Below are positions 21,293-27,256 of a stretch of 27,256 bases of DNA, piece by piece. Both the position numbers and the translations under genes were made by a program. Under the pieces are notes generated by a model. That model did not search any database. It saw only the letters and a list, made by a program, of their open reading frames with translations, and had not been told where the DNA came from. This DNA comes from CAYGZA01 sp964354135 (GTDB lineage: Bacteria; Planctomycetota; Planctomycetia; Pirellulales; Thermoguttaceae), in the NCBI GenBank assembly GCA_964354135.1, contig CAYGZA010000050.1, positions 1 to 27,256 of the forward strand, given 5' to 3'. The stretch's first letter is position 1; each line of letters begins with the position of its first letter.

Positions 21293-22282
21293 ATGATTCG
21301 CGCCAGTATGCCCAGCTTGTTCGCGGCCCTCCTGCTGGCCGTCCCGTGCGCGGCCCAGGAATGGGCCGACAAGATGTTCACGGCGAGAAGCTACGACTTC
21401 GGAAGCATCGCCCGAGGGGCCAAGGCCGAGTTTGCCTTTGAGTTGACGAACCTTTACCTCGAAGACGTGCATATCGCCAGCGTGCGCGTCACGTGCGGCT
21501 GCACCACGCCTCGGATCGAGAAGGACACGCTCAAGACCTACGAGAAGGGGGCGGTCATTGCGCACATCAACAGCGACCGGTTCTTGGGCAATCAGGGGTC
21601 AACGATCATCGTAACCATCGACAAGCCACAAAATGCCCAGGTTCAGTTGCACGTGAAGGTCCATATCTTCAGCGACGTGCTGCTTGAGCCGTCCAGCGCC
21701 GTCCTCGGAAGCGTGGCCCAGGGGAATTCGGCTGAGCGGACGATCAGCGTCCGGTACACCGGCCGAAGCGACTGGCAAGTCAAGGAGGTCAGGAGCGGCA
21801 ACCCGCACCTGACTGGCACGGTGACGGAGACCGCGCGCCAAGGAGGGCGGATCACCTACGACTTGAAAGTCGTTTTGGGCAAGGATGCGCCCGTTGGGTA
21901 TCTGAGTGAATCCGTCTGGCTCATCACCAATGACCCGCAGACCAAACACATCCCCGTGCCCGTGGAGGGGCAAGTTGTGGGGGCGATTTCGGTCAGCCCC
22001 TCGTTGCTATTCCTGGGCGTGTTGCAGCCGGGCCAGAGCATCACGAAGCAGATCGTCGTGCGCGGCCAGAAGCCATTCCGCATCGCTTCGATCCGTGGCG
22101 ACTGCGAGTGCCTCAAGGCAACCAGTCCCAAGGGTGAGGAGGCCAAGTCGCTCTATCTTATCCCGATCACATTCACTGCCGGCGAGAAAACCGGAAGGAT
22201 CACACAAGTCGTCTATATTGAGACGGATTCAGGTCAGACGGTTCTAAAGGTGCCCGCATACGCTGTGGTTGGCGGACAGTAG
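21293..22282 (+). CDS. Exported DUF1573 protein
   Basis: A 329-residue protein with a signal peptide (residues about 1-20, ending PCAAQE). It opens with the DUF1573 signature, ARSYDFGSIARGAKAEFAFE followed by VTCGCTTP, and continues with two more Ig-like beta domains; a second partial Cys pair occurs late in GDCECLKA. DUF1573 domains are abundant in Bacteroidetes and planctomycetes, usually exported and of unknown function, often beside thioredoxin-like genes. Here it follows arsG by 37 nt with GGGAGG upstream. The exposed cysteines could bind a thiophilic ion or act with the exported thioredoxins. No catalytic function can be assigned. Confidence 0.82.
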   Translation: MIRASMPSLFAALLLAVPCAAQEWADKMFTARSYDFGSIARGAKAEFAFELTNLYLEDVHIASVRVTCGCTTPRIEKDTLKTYEKGAVIAHINSDRFLGNQGSTIIVTIDKPQNAQVQLHVKVHIFSDVLLEPSSAVLGSVAQGNSAERTISVRYTGRSDWQVKEVRSGNPHLTGTVTETARQGGRITYDLKVVLGKDAPVGYLSESVWLITNDPQTKHIPVPVEGQVVGAISVSPSLLFLGVLQPGQSITKQIVVRGQKPFRIASIRGDCECLKATSPKGEEAKSLYLIPITFTAGEKTGRITQVVYIETDSGQTVLKVPAYAVVGGQ

Positions 22283-22377
22283 CGGCTCGTCCGATTAGCT
22301 ATGTTGATTGTTTCTGCCCGGCACCGGGCCGGGTGGAGTGCGTGTTCGTAGTAGCTCCATTCTTAGAAGGGTCGCCC

Positions 22378-22977
22378 ATGAGTCGTTGTTGGACCGTTTC
22401 GTTGATGGTTGTGGCGATGGCGTTTCTTGCCGTCCCCGTGTTGCTTGCCGCCGACTTGAAGGTAGGCGATGACGCGCCGACGTGGAAGGGAATCGTAGGC
22501 ATCGACGACAAGGAACACGCTTTGGCGGACTACAAGGACGCGAAGGTGATGGTGCTGGTCTTCATCACCAACCACTGCCCCGTCGCCAAGGCATACGAAG
22601 ACCGGTTGATCGCCGTGCAAAACGACTACAAGGGAAAGGGCGTGCAGCTCATCGCTGTCAACGTGAACAATCTACCGGCAGACAAGCTGGAGAAGATGAA
22701 GGAGCGCGCCGCGGAGAAGAAGTTCAGTTTCCCCTACCTCTACGACCCCACCCAAGCCATCGGCCTGGCCTACGGCGCGAAGGTTACTCCGCACGTTTTC
22801 GTCTTGGATCGGAAGCGGAAGCTCGCCTATGTCGGCGCGGTTGATGACAACATGAAGGCCACCGAAGCGAAGACCCATTACCTGCGCGATGCGTTGGATG
22901 CACTGCTGGCAGGCAAGCAGCCACCGAAAGCGGAGACCAAGCCGGTGGGCTGCGTAATCCAATACGAGAAGAAGTAG
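22378..22977 (+). CDS. Exported redoxin (AhpC/TSA-like)
   Basis: A 199-residue thioredoxin-fold protein with a signal peptide (hydrophobic about residues 7-22, cleavage near LLAADL). The peroxiredoxin/redoxin-like core shows VGDDAPTWKGI, VLVFITNHCPVAKAYEDRL with a single active-site cysteine where thioredoxins have CxxC, and AKVTPHVFVLD with the cis-Pro. The C-terminal GCVIQY holds another cysteine that could resolve the first. The ATG at 22378 is preferred over 22333, as it places the signal peptide properly. It closes the arsenic island, 96 nt after the DUF1573 gene, and may be in the same transcript. Such redoxins are common in planctomycetes, so a direct link to arsenic is uncertain. Confidence 0.82.
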   Translation: MSRCWTVSLMVVAMAFLAVPVLLAADLKVGDDAPTWKGIVGIDDKEHALADYKDAKVMVLVFITNHCPVAKAYEDRLIAVQNDYKGKGVQLIAVNVNNLPADKLEKMKERAAEKKFSFPYLYDPTQAIGLAYGAKVTPHVFVLDRKRKLAYVGAVDDNMKATEAKTHYLRDALDALLAGKQPPKAETKPVGCVIQYEKK

Positions 22978-22984
22978 CCTGCCG

Positions 22985-23003
22985 TGTCCGAGCAGGTCGG
23001 ACA
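22985..23003. terminator. Hairpin between convergent genes
   Basis: TGTCCGA, a 5-nt loop and TCGGACA form a perfect 7-bp stem starting 8 nt after the redoxin stop. The position between convergent transcripts suits a bidirectional terminator, but no T-run is present. Confidence 0.45.
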
Positions 23004-23097
23004 GGCCGTAGTGTGAATTCCGCGTGTGCGGCCGGCTTCTCAGCCACGCTGCCGCCGAAGTCGGTGGTGGTGCTGGAACTAAACTGAAAAGAGATTG

Positions 23098-23115
23098 GGT
23101 CGGGGCTCATTTTCC
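23098..23115. repeat. Repeat arm at the 3' end of metK
   Basis: GGTCGGGGCTCATTTTCC matches 15 of 18 bases of the hpnH repeat arm at 3255-3272. The metK stop codon (TCA on the plus strand at 23107-23109) lies inside it. No complementary second arm is visible nearby, so this would be a half or decayed element. Confidence 0.55.
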
Positions 23116-24336
23116 TGTAGACCGTCCGCCCCGGGCGCTGGCTCTGCGGCCGGTAAGGGCCGCGCCACCCTTGCCCACCGCGTCCAGGAGATCGGCCGTG
23201 CGGTCGGTCTTCTCCCAGGTGAATTCCGGCTCGCTGCGGCCGAAGTGCCCGCCGGACGCCGTCAGCCGGTAGATGGGCCGGCGAAGGTCGAGGTACTTGA
23301 TGATCCCGCTGGGAGTCAGGGGAAAGAGCTTCTTGACGGCCTCGCAGAGCCGCTCGTCGTCCACCTTGCCGGTGCCGCTGGTATCCACCGAGACGCTCAC
23401 GGGCTCGGAAACCCCAATCGCGTAGGCCAACTGGACCTCGCAGCCGTCGGCCAGCCCCGCGGCGACGATGTTCTTGGCCACGTGCCGGGCCATGTAGGCG
23501 GCGCTGCGGTCCACCTTGGTCGGGTCCTTGCCGCTGAAGGCCCCGCCGCCGTGCCGCGCCCAGCCGCCGTAGGTGTCCACGATGATCTTCCGGCCCGTGA
23601 GCCCGCAATCGCCGTGCGGCCCGCCGGTCACGAACTGGCCGGTGGGGTTGACGTGGTAGGTGATTTTGCCGTCGGTCAGCTCGGGCGGGAGGCTCGGGCG
23701 CACCACGTTCTCGATCACAAACTCGCGGATTTCGGCGTGCTTCACCTTGGCCGTGTGCTGGGTGGCAACGACCACCGTGTCGATCCGGACCGGCCGGTTG
23801 CCCTCGAACTGGACCGTCACCTGACTCTTGCCGTCCGGCCGGAGCCAATCGACCTCGCGCCGCTCCCGGGCGGCGGCCAGCCGCTTGAGAATGCGGTGCG
23901 AGAGCGTGATCGGCAAGGGCATCAACTCCGGCGTGTGGTTGATCGCGTAGCCGAACATCAGCCCCTGGTCGCCGGCCCCGATGTCTTTGCCCGACGCTGC
24001 GTCGGCGTCCACGCCCATGGCGATGTCGGGGCTCTGACGGTCCAGGGCGAGCATCACCGCGCAGGTCCGCCCGCAGATGCCCATCTCGTCGTCGGTGTAA
24101 CCGACCTGCTCGATCACGTCGCGGACCACCTGGGTATAGTCGATGACCGCCTTGGTGGTGATCTCCCCGGCGATCACGGCCACCCCGGTCGTGACAAGCG
24201 TTTCGCAGGCGACGCGGCTTAAGGGGTCCTTGGCAAACAGGGCGTCCAGGATGCCGTCGGAAATCTGATCGGCCAGCTTGTCCGGATGCCCGGCAGCCAC
24301 CGCCTCACTGGTGAACAAAAACTTCCCCTTCGCCAC
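23107..24336 (-). CDS. metK: S-adenosylmethionine synthetase
   Basis: Forms S-adenosylmethionine from ATP and methionine in the cytosol. The 409-residue protein shows FTSEAVAAGHPDKLADQISD, GAGDQGLMFGYA, GGGAFSGKDPTKVDRSA and the final FTWEKTDR region, all family signatures. The GTG start at 24336 is preferred to the upstream ATG (24435), because AGGAGG lies 8 nt before it and the protein then begins in the usual way (MAKGKFLFTSE). The last 15 or so residues (after LLDAVGKGG) are Arg/Gly-rich and unlike other MetK ends; the stop lies in a dispersed-repeat arm, so the tail was probably rewritten by a repeat. It feeds SAM to cfa and hpnH in principle, but it is transcribed apart from them. Confidence 0.96.
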   Translation of the reverse strand: MAKGKFLFTSEAVAAGHPDKLADQISDGILDALFAKDPLSRVACETLVTTGVAVIAGEITTKAVIDYTQVVRDVIEQVGYTDDEMGICGRTCAVMLALDRQSPDIAMGVDADAASGKDIGAGDQGLMFGYAINHTPELMPLPITLSHRILKRLAAARERREVDWLRPDGKSQVTVQFEGNRPVRIDTVVVATQHTAKVKHAEIREFVIENVVRPSLPPELTDGKITYHVNPTGQFVTGGPHGDCGLTGRKIIVDTYGGWARHGGGAFSGKDPTKVDRSAAYMARHVAKNIVAAGLADGCEVQLAYAIGVSEPVSVSVDTSGTGKVDDERLCEAVKKLFPLTPSGIIKYLDLRRPIYRLTASGGHFGRSEPEFTWEKTDRTADLLDAVGKGGAALTGRRASARGGRSTGK

Positions 24337-24486
24337 GGAATCATCCTCCTGCAAGAGCCCTAAGAGTCGACCAAGAGCCAACCCCGTATTGTAGGCAGGC
24401 CGATCTCGGGGCGACAAGGGGGGGTGACGCTCCACCCGAAATCCACGTGCGGCTGGCCGGCCCCGTTGGACCTCATCGCCTGCGAG

Positions 24487-25971
24487 TCACGCCGCGGCCT
24501 GGCCCTGGCCACTCTGCTGCAGACGATCATCTACCAGCGGCTCCAGCCGCTCGAACGTTCGTCCCGTCGCGCCGAGCTGACTCTGGACAAGCGATTGGGC
24601 GCGGCGGCCGAGGGTGGCGGCGTAGGCGGGCTCCTGCAAGCAGCGTCGCACAAACGCGGTAAGTTCTCCGGGGCCCCGGACCACGACCGCGGCCTCGTGG
24701 GCCAGCATCGTGCCCGCTACGTCGCGGAAGTTCCAGGTGTTCGGGCCGAACGAGACCGCGGCCCCGTAGGCGGCCGGCTCGATCATGTTCTGCCCGCCGC
24801 GGCTCCCGAAGCTCCCGCCGACAAACGCGACCTGAGCCGTCCCCCACCAGGCCCCGAGCTCGCCGACCGCATTGACCAGGAGCACGCGGGCCGTGGGTGG
24901 CACGTCCTCGCATCCGGGTGGCATGCCCTCGCGAAGCGTGGGCATGTCCGAGAGTTCAGTGGGACCGGCGTCTCGCCGGTCCCGCGCGCTACCGCGCCAT
25001 ACGCAAACGGGCAAGACGCCCGTCCTACTGGCTGCCGAAGTGCATGGCGACGCAAGCGTCGCCATGCCGCCCTCGGTGCGATCCAGGGCCGTCCGCCGCT
25101 GCCAGGGCATGCCGGAGCCATCGAGCATTCGGGCCACTGCCTCGAAGCGGTCCGGATGCCGCGGCACCAAGACCAGCCGCAATCGTGGCCACTCCTGCCG
25201 CAGCTCACGGAAGGTCGCCAGCGCGGCCCCTTCCTCCGGGTCCTGCGTGCTGCCGGCCAGAAACACCACGTCGTCCTCGGCGAAACCAGCCAATCGGCGG
25301 AGATGCTGCGTCGCGGGGTTGTTGCGGTCCGTCTGCGCCCCGTCGTACTTGAGCGAACCGGTAACCACGACGGTCTCCGGCTCCGCGCCCAACTGCCGGA
25401 ACCGCTCGGCATACGTCTCATCTTGGGCGGCCACCAGGTCCACCCGCGTCAAGAGTCGGCGGACAAGCGGCCCGATGCGCCGGTATCCGCGGAAGCTGTG
25501 CTCGCTCAATCGGCCGTTGATGACCGCCACGCGGGCGCCGAAGTCCTTGGCTGCCCGGATGAGATTCGGCCACAGCTCCAGCTCGGCCAGGACCAGCACA
25601 TCCGGCCGAATCCGCCGCATGGCAGCCCAGACCGCCCAACTGAAGTCCAGCGGACAATAGAAGACCACGAGCCCTGGGTATTTCTTTTTGGCCACCTCCA
25701 TACCGGTCATGGTCGTGGTGGAGACGACGCACTCCCACTCCGGGTGTCGCAAGGCAATTTCGCGCACCAGCGGCGCGATCAGGTTCACCTCGCCGACGCT
25801 GACGGCGTGGAGCCACAAACAGGGCCGATCGGACTGGCGCCGCGGCACCCGGCCCAAGAACTTGGCGGCGAACCCCTCGCGGTACTTGCCTTTGCGGACT
25901 GACTGGTAGACCAGCCACGGCAGCGACAGGAGAATCAGCAGCAGATAGAGGAGATTGAGAAGATGCGGCAC
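24487..25971 (-). CDS. waaA: 3-deoxy-D-manno-octulosonic acid (Kdo) transferase
   Basis: Transfers Kdo from CMP-Kdo to lipid A precursor at the inner face of the inner membrane; its presence argues for lipopolysaccharide. From the GTG at 25971 (AAAGGA upstream) the protein has 494 residues: an N-terminal anchor (HLLNLLYLLLILLSLPW), then CLWLHAVSVGEVNLIAPLV, the donor-side VLAELELWPNLIRAAKDFGA, RLSEHSFRGYRRIGPLV, VTGSLKYDGAQ, FLAGSTQDPEEGAAL, and the late GELGAWWGTAQVAFVGGSF and GGQNMIEPAAYG. Usual length is about 425. The extra 70 or so residues (about 300-365, between WQRRTALDR and RVLLVNAVGELG) are encoded by palindromic repeats in frame. Whether the enzyme tolerates this loop is unknown; no stop interrupts it. 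Confidence 0.93.
   Translation of the reverse strand: MPHLLNLLYLLLILLSLPWLVYQSVRKGKYREGFAAKFLGRVPRRQSDRPCLWLHAVSVGEVNLIAPLVREIALRHPEWECVVSTTTMTGMEVAKKKYPGLVVFYCPLDFSWAVWAAMRRIRPDVLVLAELELWPNLIRAAKDFGARVAVINGRLSEHSFRGYRRIGPLVRRLLTRVDLVAAQDETYAERFRQLGAEPETVVVTGSLKYDGAQTDRNNPATQHLRRLAGFAEDDVVFLAGSTQDPEEGAALATFRELRQEWPRLRLVLVPRHPDRFEAVARMLDGSGMPWQRRTALDRTEGGMATLASPCTSAASRTGVLPVCVWRGSARDRRDAGPTELSDMPTLREGMPPGCEDVPPTARVLLVNAVGELGAWWGTAQVAFVGGSFGSRGGQNMIEPAAYGAAVSFGPNTWNFRDVAGTMLAHEAAVVVRGPGELTAFVRRCLQEPAYAATLGRRAQSLVQSQLGATGRTFERLEPLVDDRLQQSGQGQAAA
24922..25057. repeat. Cluster of five hairpins inside waaA
   Basis: Within 136 bp lie CATGCCC/GGGCATG (24922-24928 with 24940-24946, plus an inner CGC-GAA-GCG), GGGACCGGCG/CGCCGGTCCC with loop TCT (24961-24983), GCGCG/CGCGC (24984-24997), ACGGGC/GCCCGT (25007-25023) and an 11-bp stem GCATGGCGACG/CGTCGCCATGC with loop CAAG (25032-25057). 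All are translated in the waaA frame. The second shares the core GGCGTCTCGCC with the repeat after pyrC. Confidence 0.88.
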
Positions 25972-26071
25972 CAGCGGAGTCCTTTCCGAATATCGCAATG
26001 CTCCGGGAACATCCCACGTAGTGTTGCCACAACACCAGTCGGGTTCGTTCCGGCCGACGCGATTGTCTCGG

Positions 26072-26242
26072 TCAGCGGGACGCCTCGGGCTCGCGCCTCG
26101 CCGGTCTGACGAGACGGTCGGCATACTTCTCTTCTTGAAGTCTCATGTAATGTTCAACCAGTCTCTTCGCGTCGTGCCCACACTCCTCGGAGATGCGGTG
26201 ACGTGCTTCCCGAATACGGGCAATAGTCGGGTCGGGGTCCAT
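26072..26242 (-). CDS. Small candidate antitoxin of the PIN toxin
   Basis: A 56-residue frame whose ATG (26242) lies 1 nt after the stop of the PIN gene. The sequence is strongly charged and probably helical: MDPDPTIARIREARHRISEE, then HDAKRLVEHYMRLQEEKYAD. Small proteins of this form, with a conserved start like MDP-x-x-x-IR-x-AR, often sit right after PIN toxins that begin YVESTIPS, and are taken as their antitoxins or partners. There is no recognised DNA-binding motif. Toxin-first order is unlike classical vapBC. Coupled translation is likely from the spacing. Function is inferred. Confidence 0.65.
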   Translation of the reverse strand: MDPDPTIARIREARHRISEECGHDAKRLVEHYMRLQEEKYADRLVRPARREPEASR

Positions 26243-26243
26243 T

Positions 26244-26720
26244 TCACGGCTCCTCGGCAAGGAGTTCAAGCGGCGTGACCAAGCTTGGCACGCGCAGGCC
26301 CAACATACCGTTGACAAGACGGATGTGCTGGAACTTGTTGGCATTGGCAAGATGTTGGCAATTCCACGTCAGGAGAAAGTCGCATTCGTGGTAGGATGCC
26401 AACGCAAGATGGAGAGCATCGCCAGTGGGATCCGCCGGCATCAAGGAGTGGCGGATATATGTTTCCACGATTTCCCCAACTCTTTCGTCGATTGGGAGCA
26501 CGGCGATCCCTGCCACCAGGGACATTACGTCCTGCTTGGTCGGATAGTCGCCGGCGCTCAACTCGTCGAGAACCGCTGGGCTGATGTAGATCTCGTAGGA
26601 TTCCCGCTTGAAATCCCACCAGTGCTGCGTCCAATTGCGCCGTGCTACGGCTTCTGCGTCCGTCCGAGTCTCACAATAGAAACTCGGGATCGTGCTTTCG
26701 ACGTAGACCCGAGGTTTCAT
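26244..26720 (-). CDS. PIN-domain nuclease (VapC-like toxin)
   Basis: A 158-residue PIN-fold protein, likely an RNA-cleaving toxin. It begins MKPRVYVESTIPSFYCE, in which E8 stands where most PIN domains have the first catalytic Asp; this YVESTIPS form is a recognisable subgroup. Other acidic positions are in VLDELSAGD and PTGDALHLALASYHECDFLL, followed by TWNCQHLANANK, the typical C-terminal strand with Asn. The length is normal for VapC (130-160). It lies between secA and a 56-residue candidate antitoxin gene 1 nt downstream. The start ATG at 26720 is the only sensible choice. Target RNA is unknown. Confidence 0.82.
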   Translation of the reverse strand: MKPRVYVESTIPSFYCETRTDAEAVARRNWTQHWWDFKRESYEIYISPAVLDELSAGDYPTKQDVMSLVAGIAVLPIDERVGEIVETYIRHSLMPADPTGDALHLALASYHECDFLLTWNCQHLANANKFQHIRLVNGMLGLRVPSLVTPLELLAEEP

Positions 26721-26770
26721 CGCGTCCTTCTCGGCCCTTTTCTTGCTCTGGAGACCACACCAATGGCGTT

Positions 26771-27256
26771 TTACCCTTTCCGCCCGTGGCAGACCTTATA
26801 TTTCTTCCCGCTGCCGCACGGGCAGGGGTCGTTGCGGCCGACCCGCTGCTGCCGGTTGCGGAACGGCTCCGGCTTGTGGTCCGTTTGCGTGCCGTCGATG
26901 GCGGCCTGCTGCTGGGCCACGATCTCCGTGGCCGCCGGGGCCTCCTGATGCACCTCCTTCGCCTCCGTCCATTGCGACCCGATGAATCGCTCGTCGAGTT
27001 GCTCCATGCGGAAGATGAGGTCCGTGACGCGCTGGCCCACGGAGTCCCACATGGCCTCGAAGGTCCGCATTCCCTCACGCTTGTACTCGACCTTCGGGTC
27101 CACCTGGGCGTACCCGCGCAGGCCCACGCTGTTGCGCAGGTGGTCCATCACCAAGAGGTGATCTTTCCAGGCGGTGTCGAGGATCTCGAGCACGAGTGCC
27201 CGCTCCATGCGCCGCATCTCCGGGCGGTAGCGCTCGTCGATGGCGGTGGCGATGAG
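26771..27256 (-). CDS. secA: Protein translocase ATPase SecA, C-terminal part (runs off window)
   Basis: The last 161 residues of SecA, the ATPase that drives preproteins through SecYEG. Visible are the end of the helical scaffold/wing region (MERALVLEILDTAWKDHLL, MDHLRNSVGLRGYAQVDP, YKREGMRTFEAMW), a flexible Gln/Ala-rich linker, and the C-terminal zinc site NDPCPCGSGKKYKVCHG, with the C-x-C-x8-C-H ligands, which binds SecB or ribosomes. The 5' part of the gene (about 80 per cent) lies beyond base 27256. The stop is 50 nt from the start of the PIN gene on the same strand. Identification is certain. Confidence 0.97.
   Translation of the reverse strand, partial: LIATAIDERYRPEMRRMERALVLEILDTAWKDHLLVMDHLRNSVGLRGYAQVDPKVEYKREGMRTFEAMWDSVGQRVTDLIFRMEQLDERFIGSQWTEAKEVHQEAPAATEIVAQQQAAIDGTQTDHKPEPFRNRQQRVGRNDPCPCGSGKKYKVCHGRKG

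Noticed and set aside
11340..22977. Island considered as an integrated mobile element
   Set aside because: No integrase, transposase, tRNA or attachment-site duplication is visible at either edge.
23095..24222. 375-residue plus-strand frame opposite metK
   Set aside because: Antisense shadow of a highly conserved gene; no motif or ribosome site.
24337..24486. Gap before metK considered for a SAM riboswitch
   Set aside because: No recognisable SAM aptamer core, and the leader between the GTG and the neighbouring gene is too short and lacks the conserved helices.

Overview
The window looks like chromosomal DNA of a GC-rich Gram-negative-type bacterium, most likely a planctomycete of the Pirellulales kind. 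This rests on a hopanoid cluster (shc-hpnH-hpnG), a Kdo transferase, a DUF1573 protein, a Tat-exported flavoprotein and many short dispersed palindromes, several of them inside reading frames. The placement is an inference from gene content and style, not a computed classification.

Layout. 1-1.7 kb: the 3' part of pyrC, a patch of palindromic repeats, and a hicBA toxin-antitoxin pair with a good promoter. 1.8-6.1 kb (minus strand): the hopanoid block, transcribed shc > hpnH > hpnG; shc and hpnH overlap, and a 14-bp tandem/inverted repeat lies between hpnH and hpnG. 6.2-9.7 kb (minus): a translationally coupled pair, a family-2 glycosyltransferase and a large GT-C-type membrane protein. 10-11.3 kb (plus): moeA, followed by a strong stem-loop.

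11.3-23 kb (plus) is an accessory island of about 16 reading frames, all on one strand, starting with an ArsR repressor whose probable operator arms bracket its own -10 hexamer. It holds an ArsP/SO_0444-type permease, a CPKC mini-thioredoxin, a Tat-exported flavoprotein, a DGC-domain protein, a remnant of arsF joined to the C-terminal half of an ACR3 arsenite pump, a tandem UspA protein, an FmdB zinc ribbon, a cyclopropane-fatty-acid synthase, an orphan MtrA-like corrinoid protein, a ProC-like fragment, two ArsF-like CPTC proteins around an exported thioredoxin, an ArsG permease, a DUF1573 protein and an exported redoxin. ArsF and ArsG are known for reduction and efflux of nitro/amino-aromatic arsenicals. 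The canonical As(III) pump is truncated here while the organoarsenical permeases are intact. The picture is an envelope redox-and-efflux system for organic arsenicals, with methyl-transfer and lipid-modifying genes embedded in it.

23-27.3 kb (minus): metK, waaA (Kdo transferase), a PIN-domain toxin with a small candidate antitoxin, and the C-terminal end of secA, which runs off the window.

A second theme is palindromic repeats in coding DNA. A 20-bp perfect inverted repeat lies in frame within hpnH, at least five hairpins lie in frame within waaA (about 70 residues longer than usual), and a sequence related to the hpnH repeat supplies the stop codon of metK.
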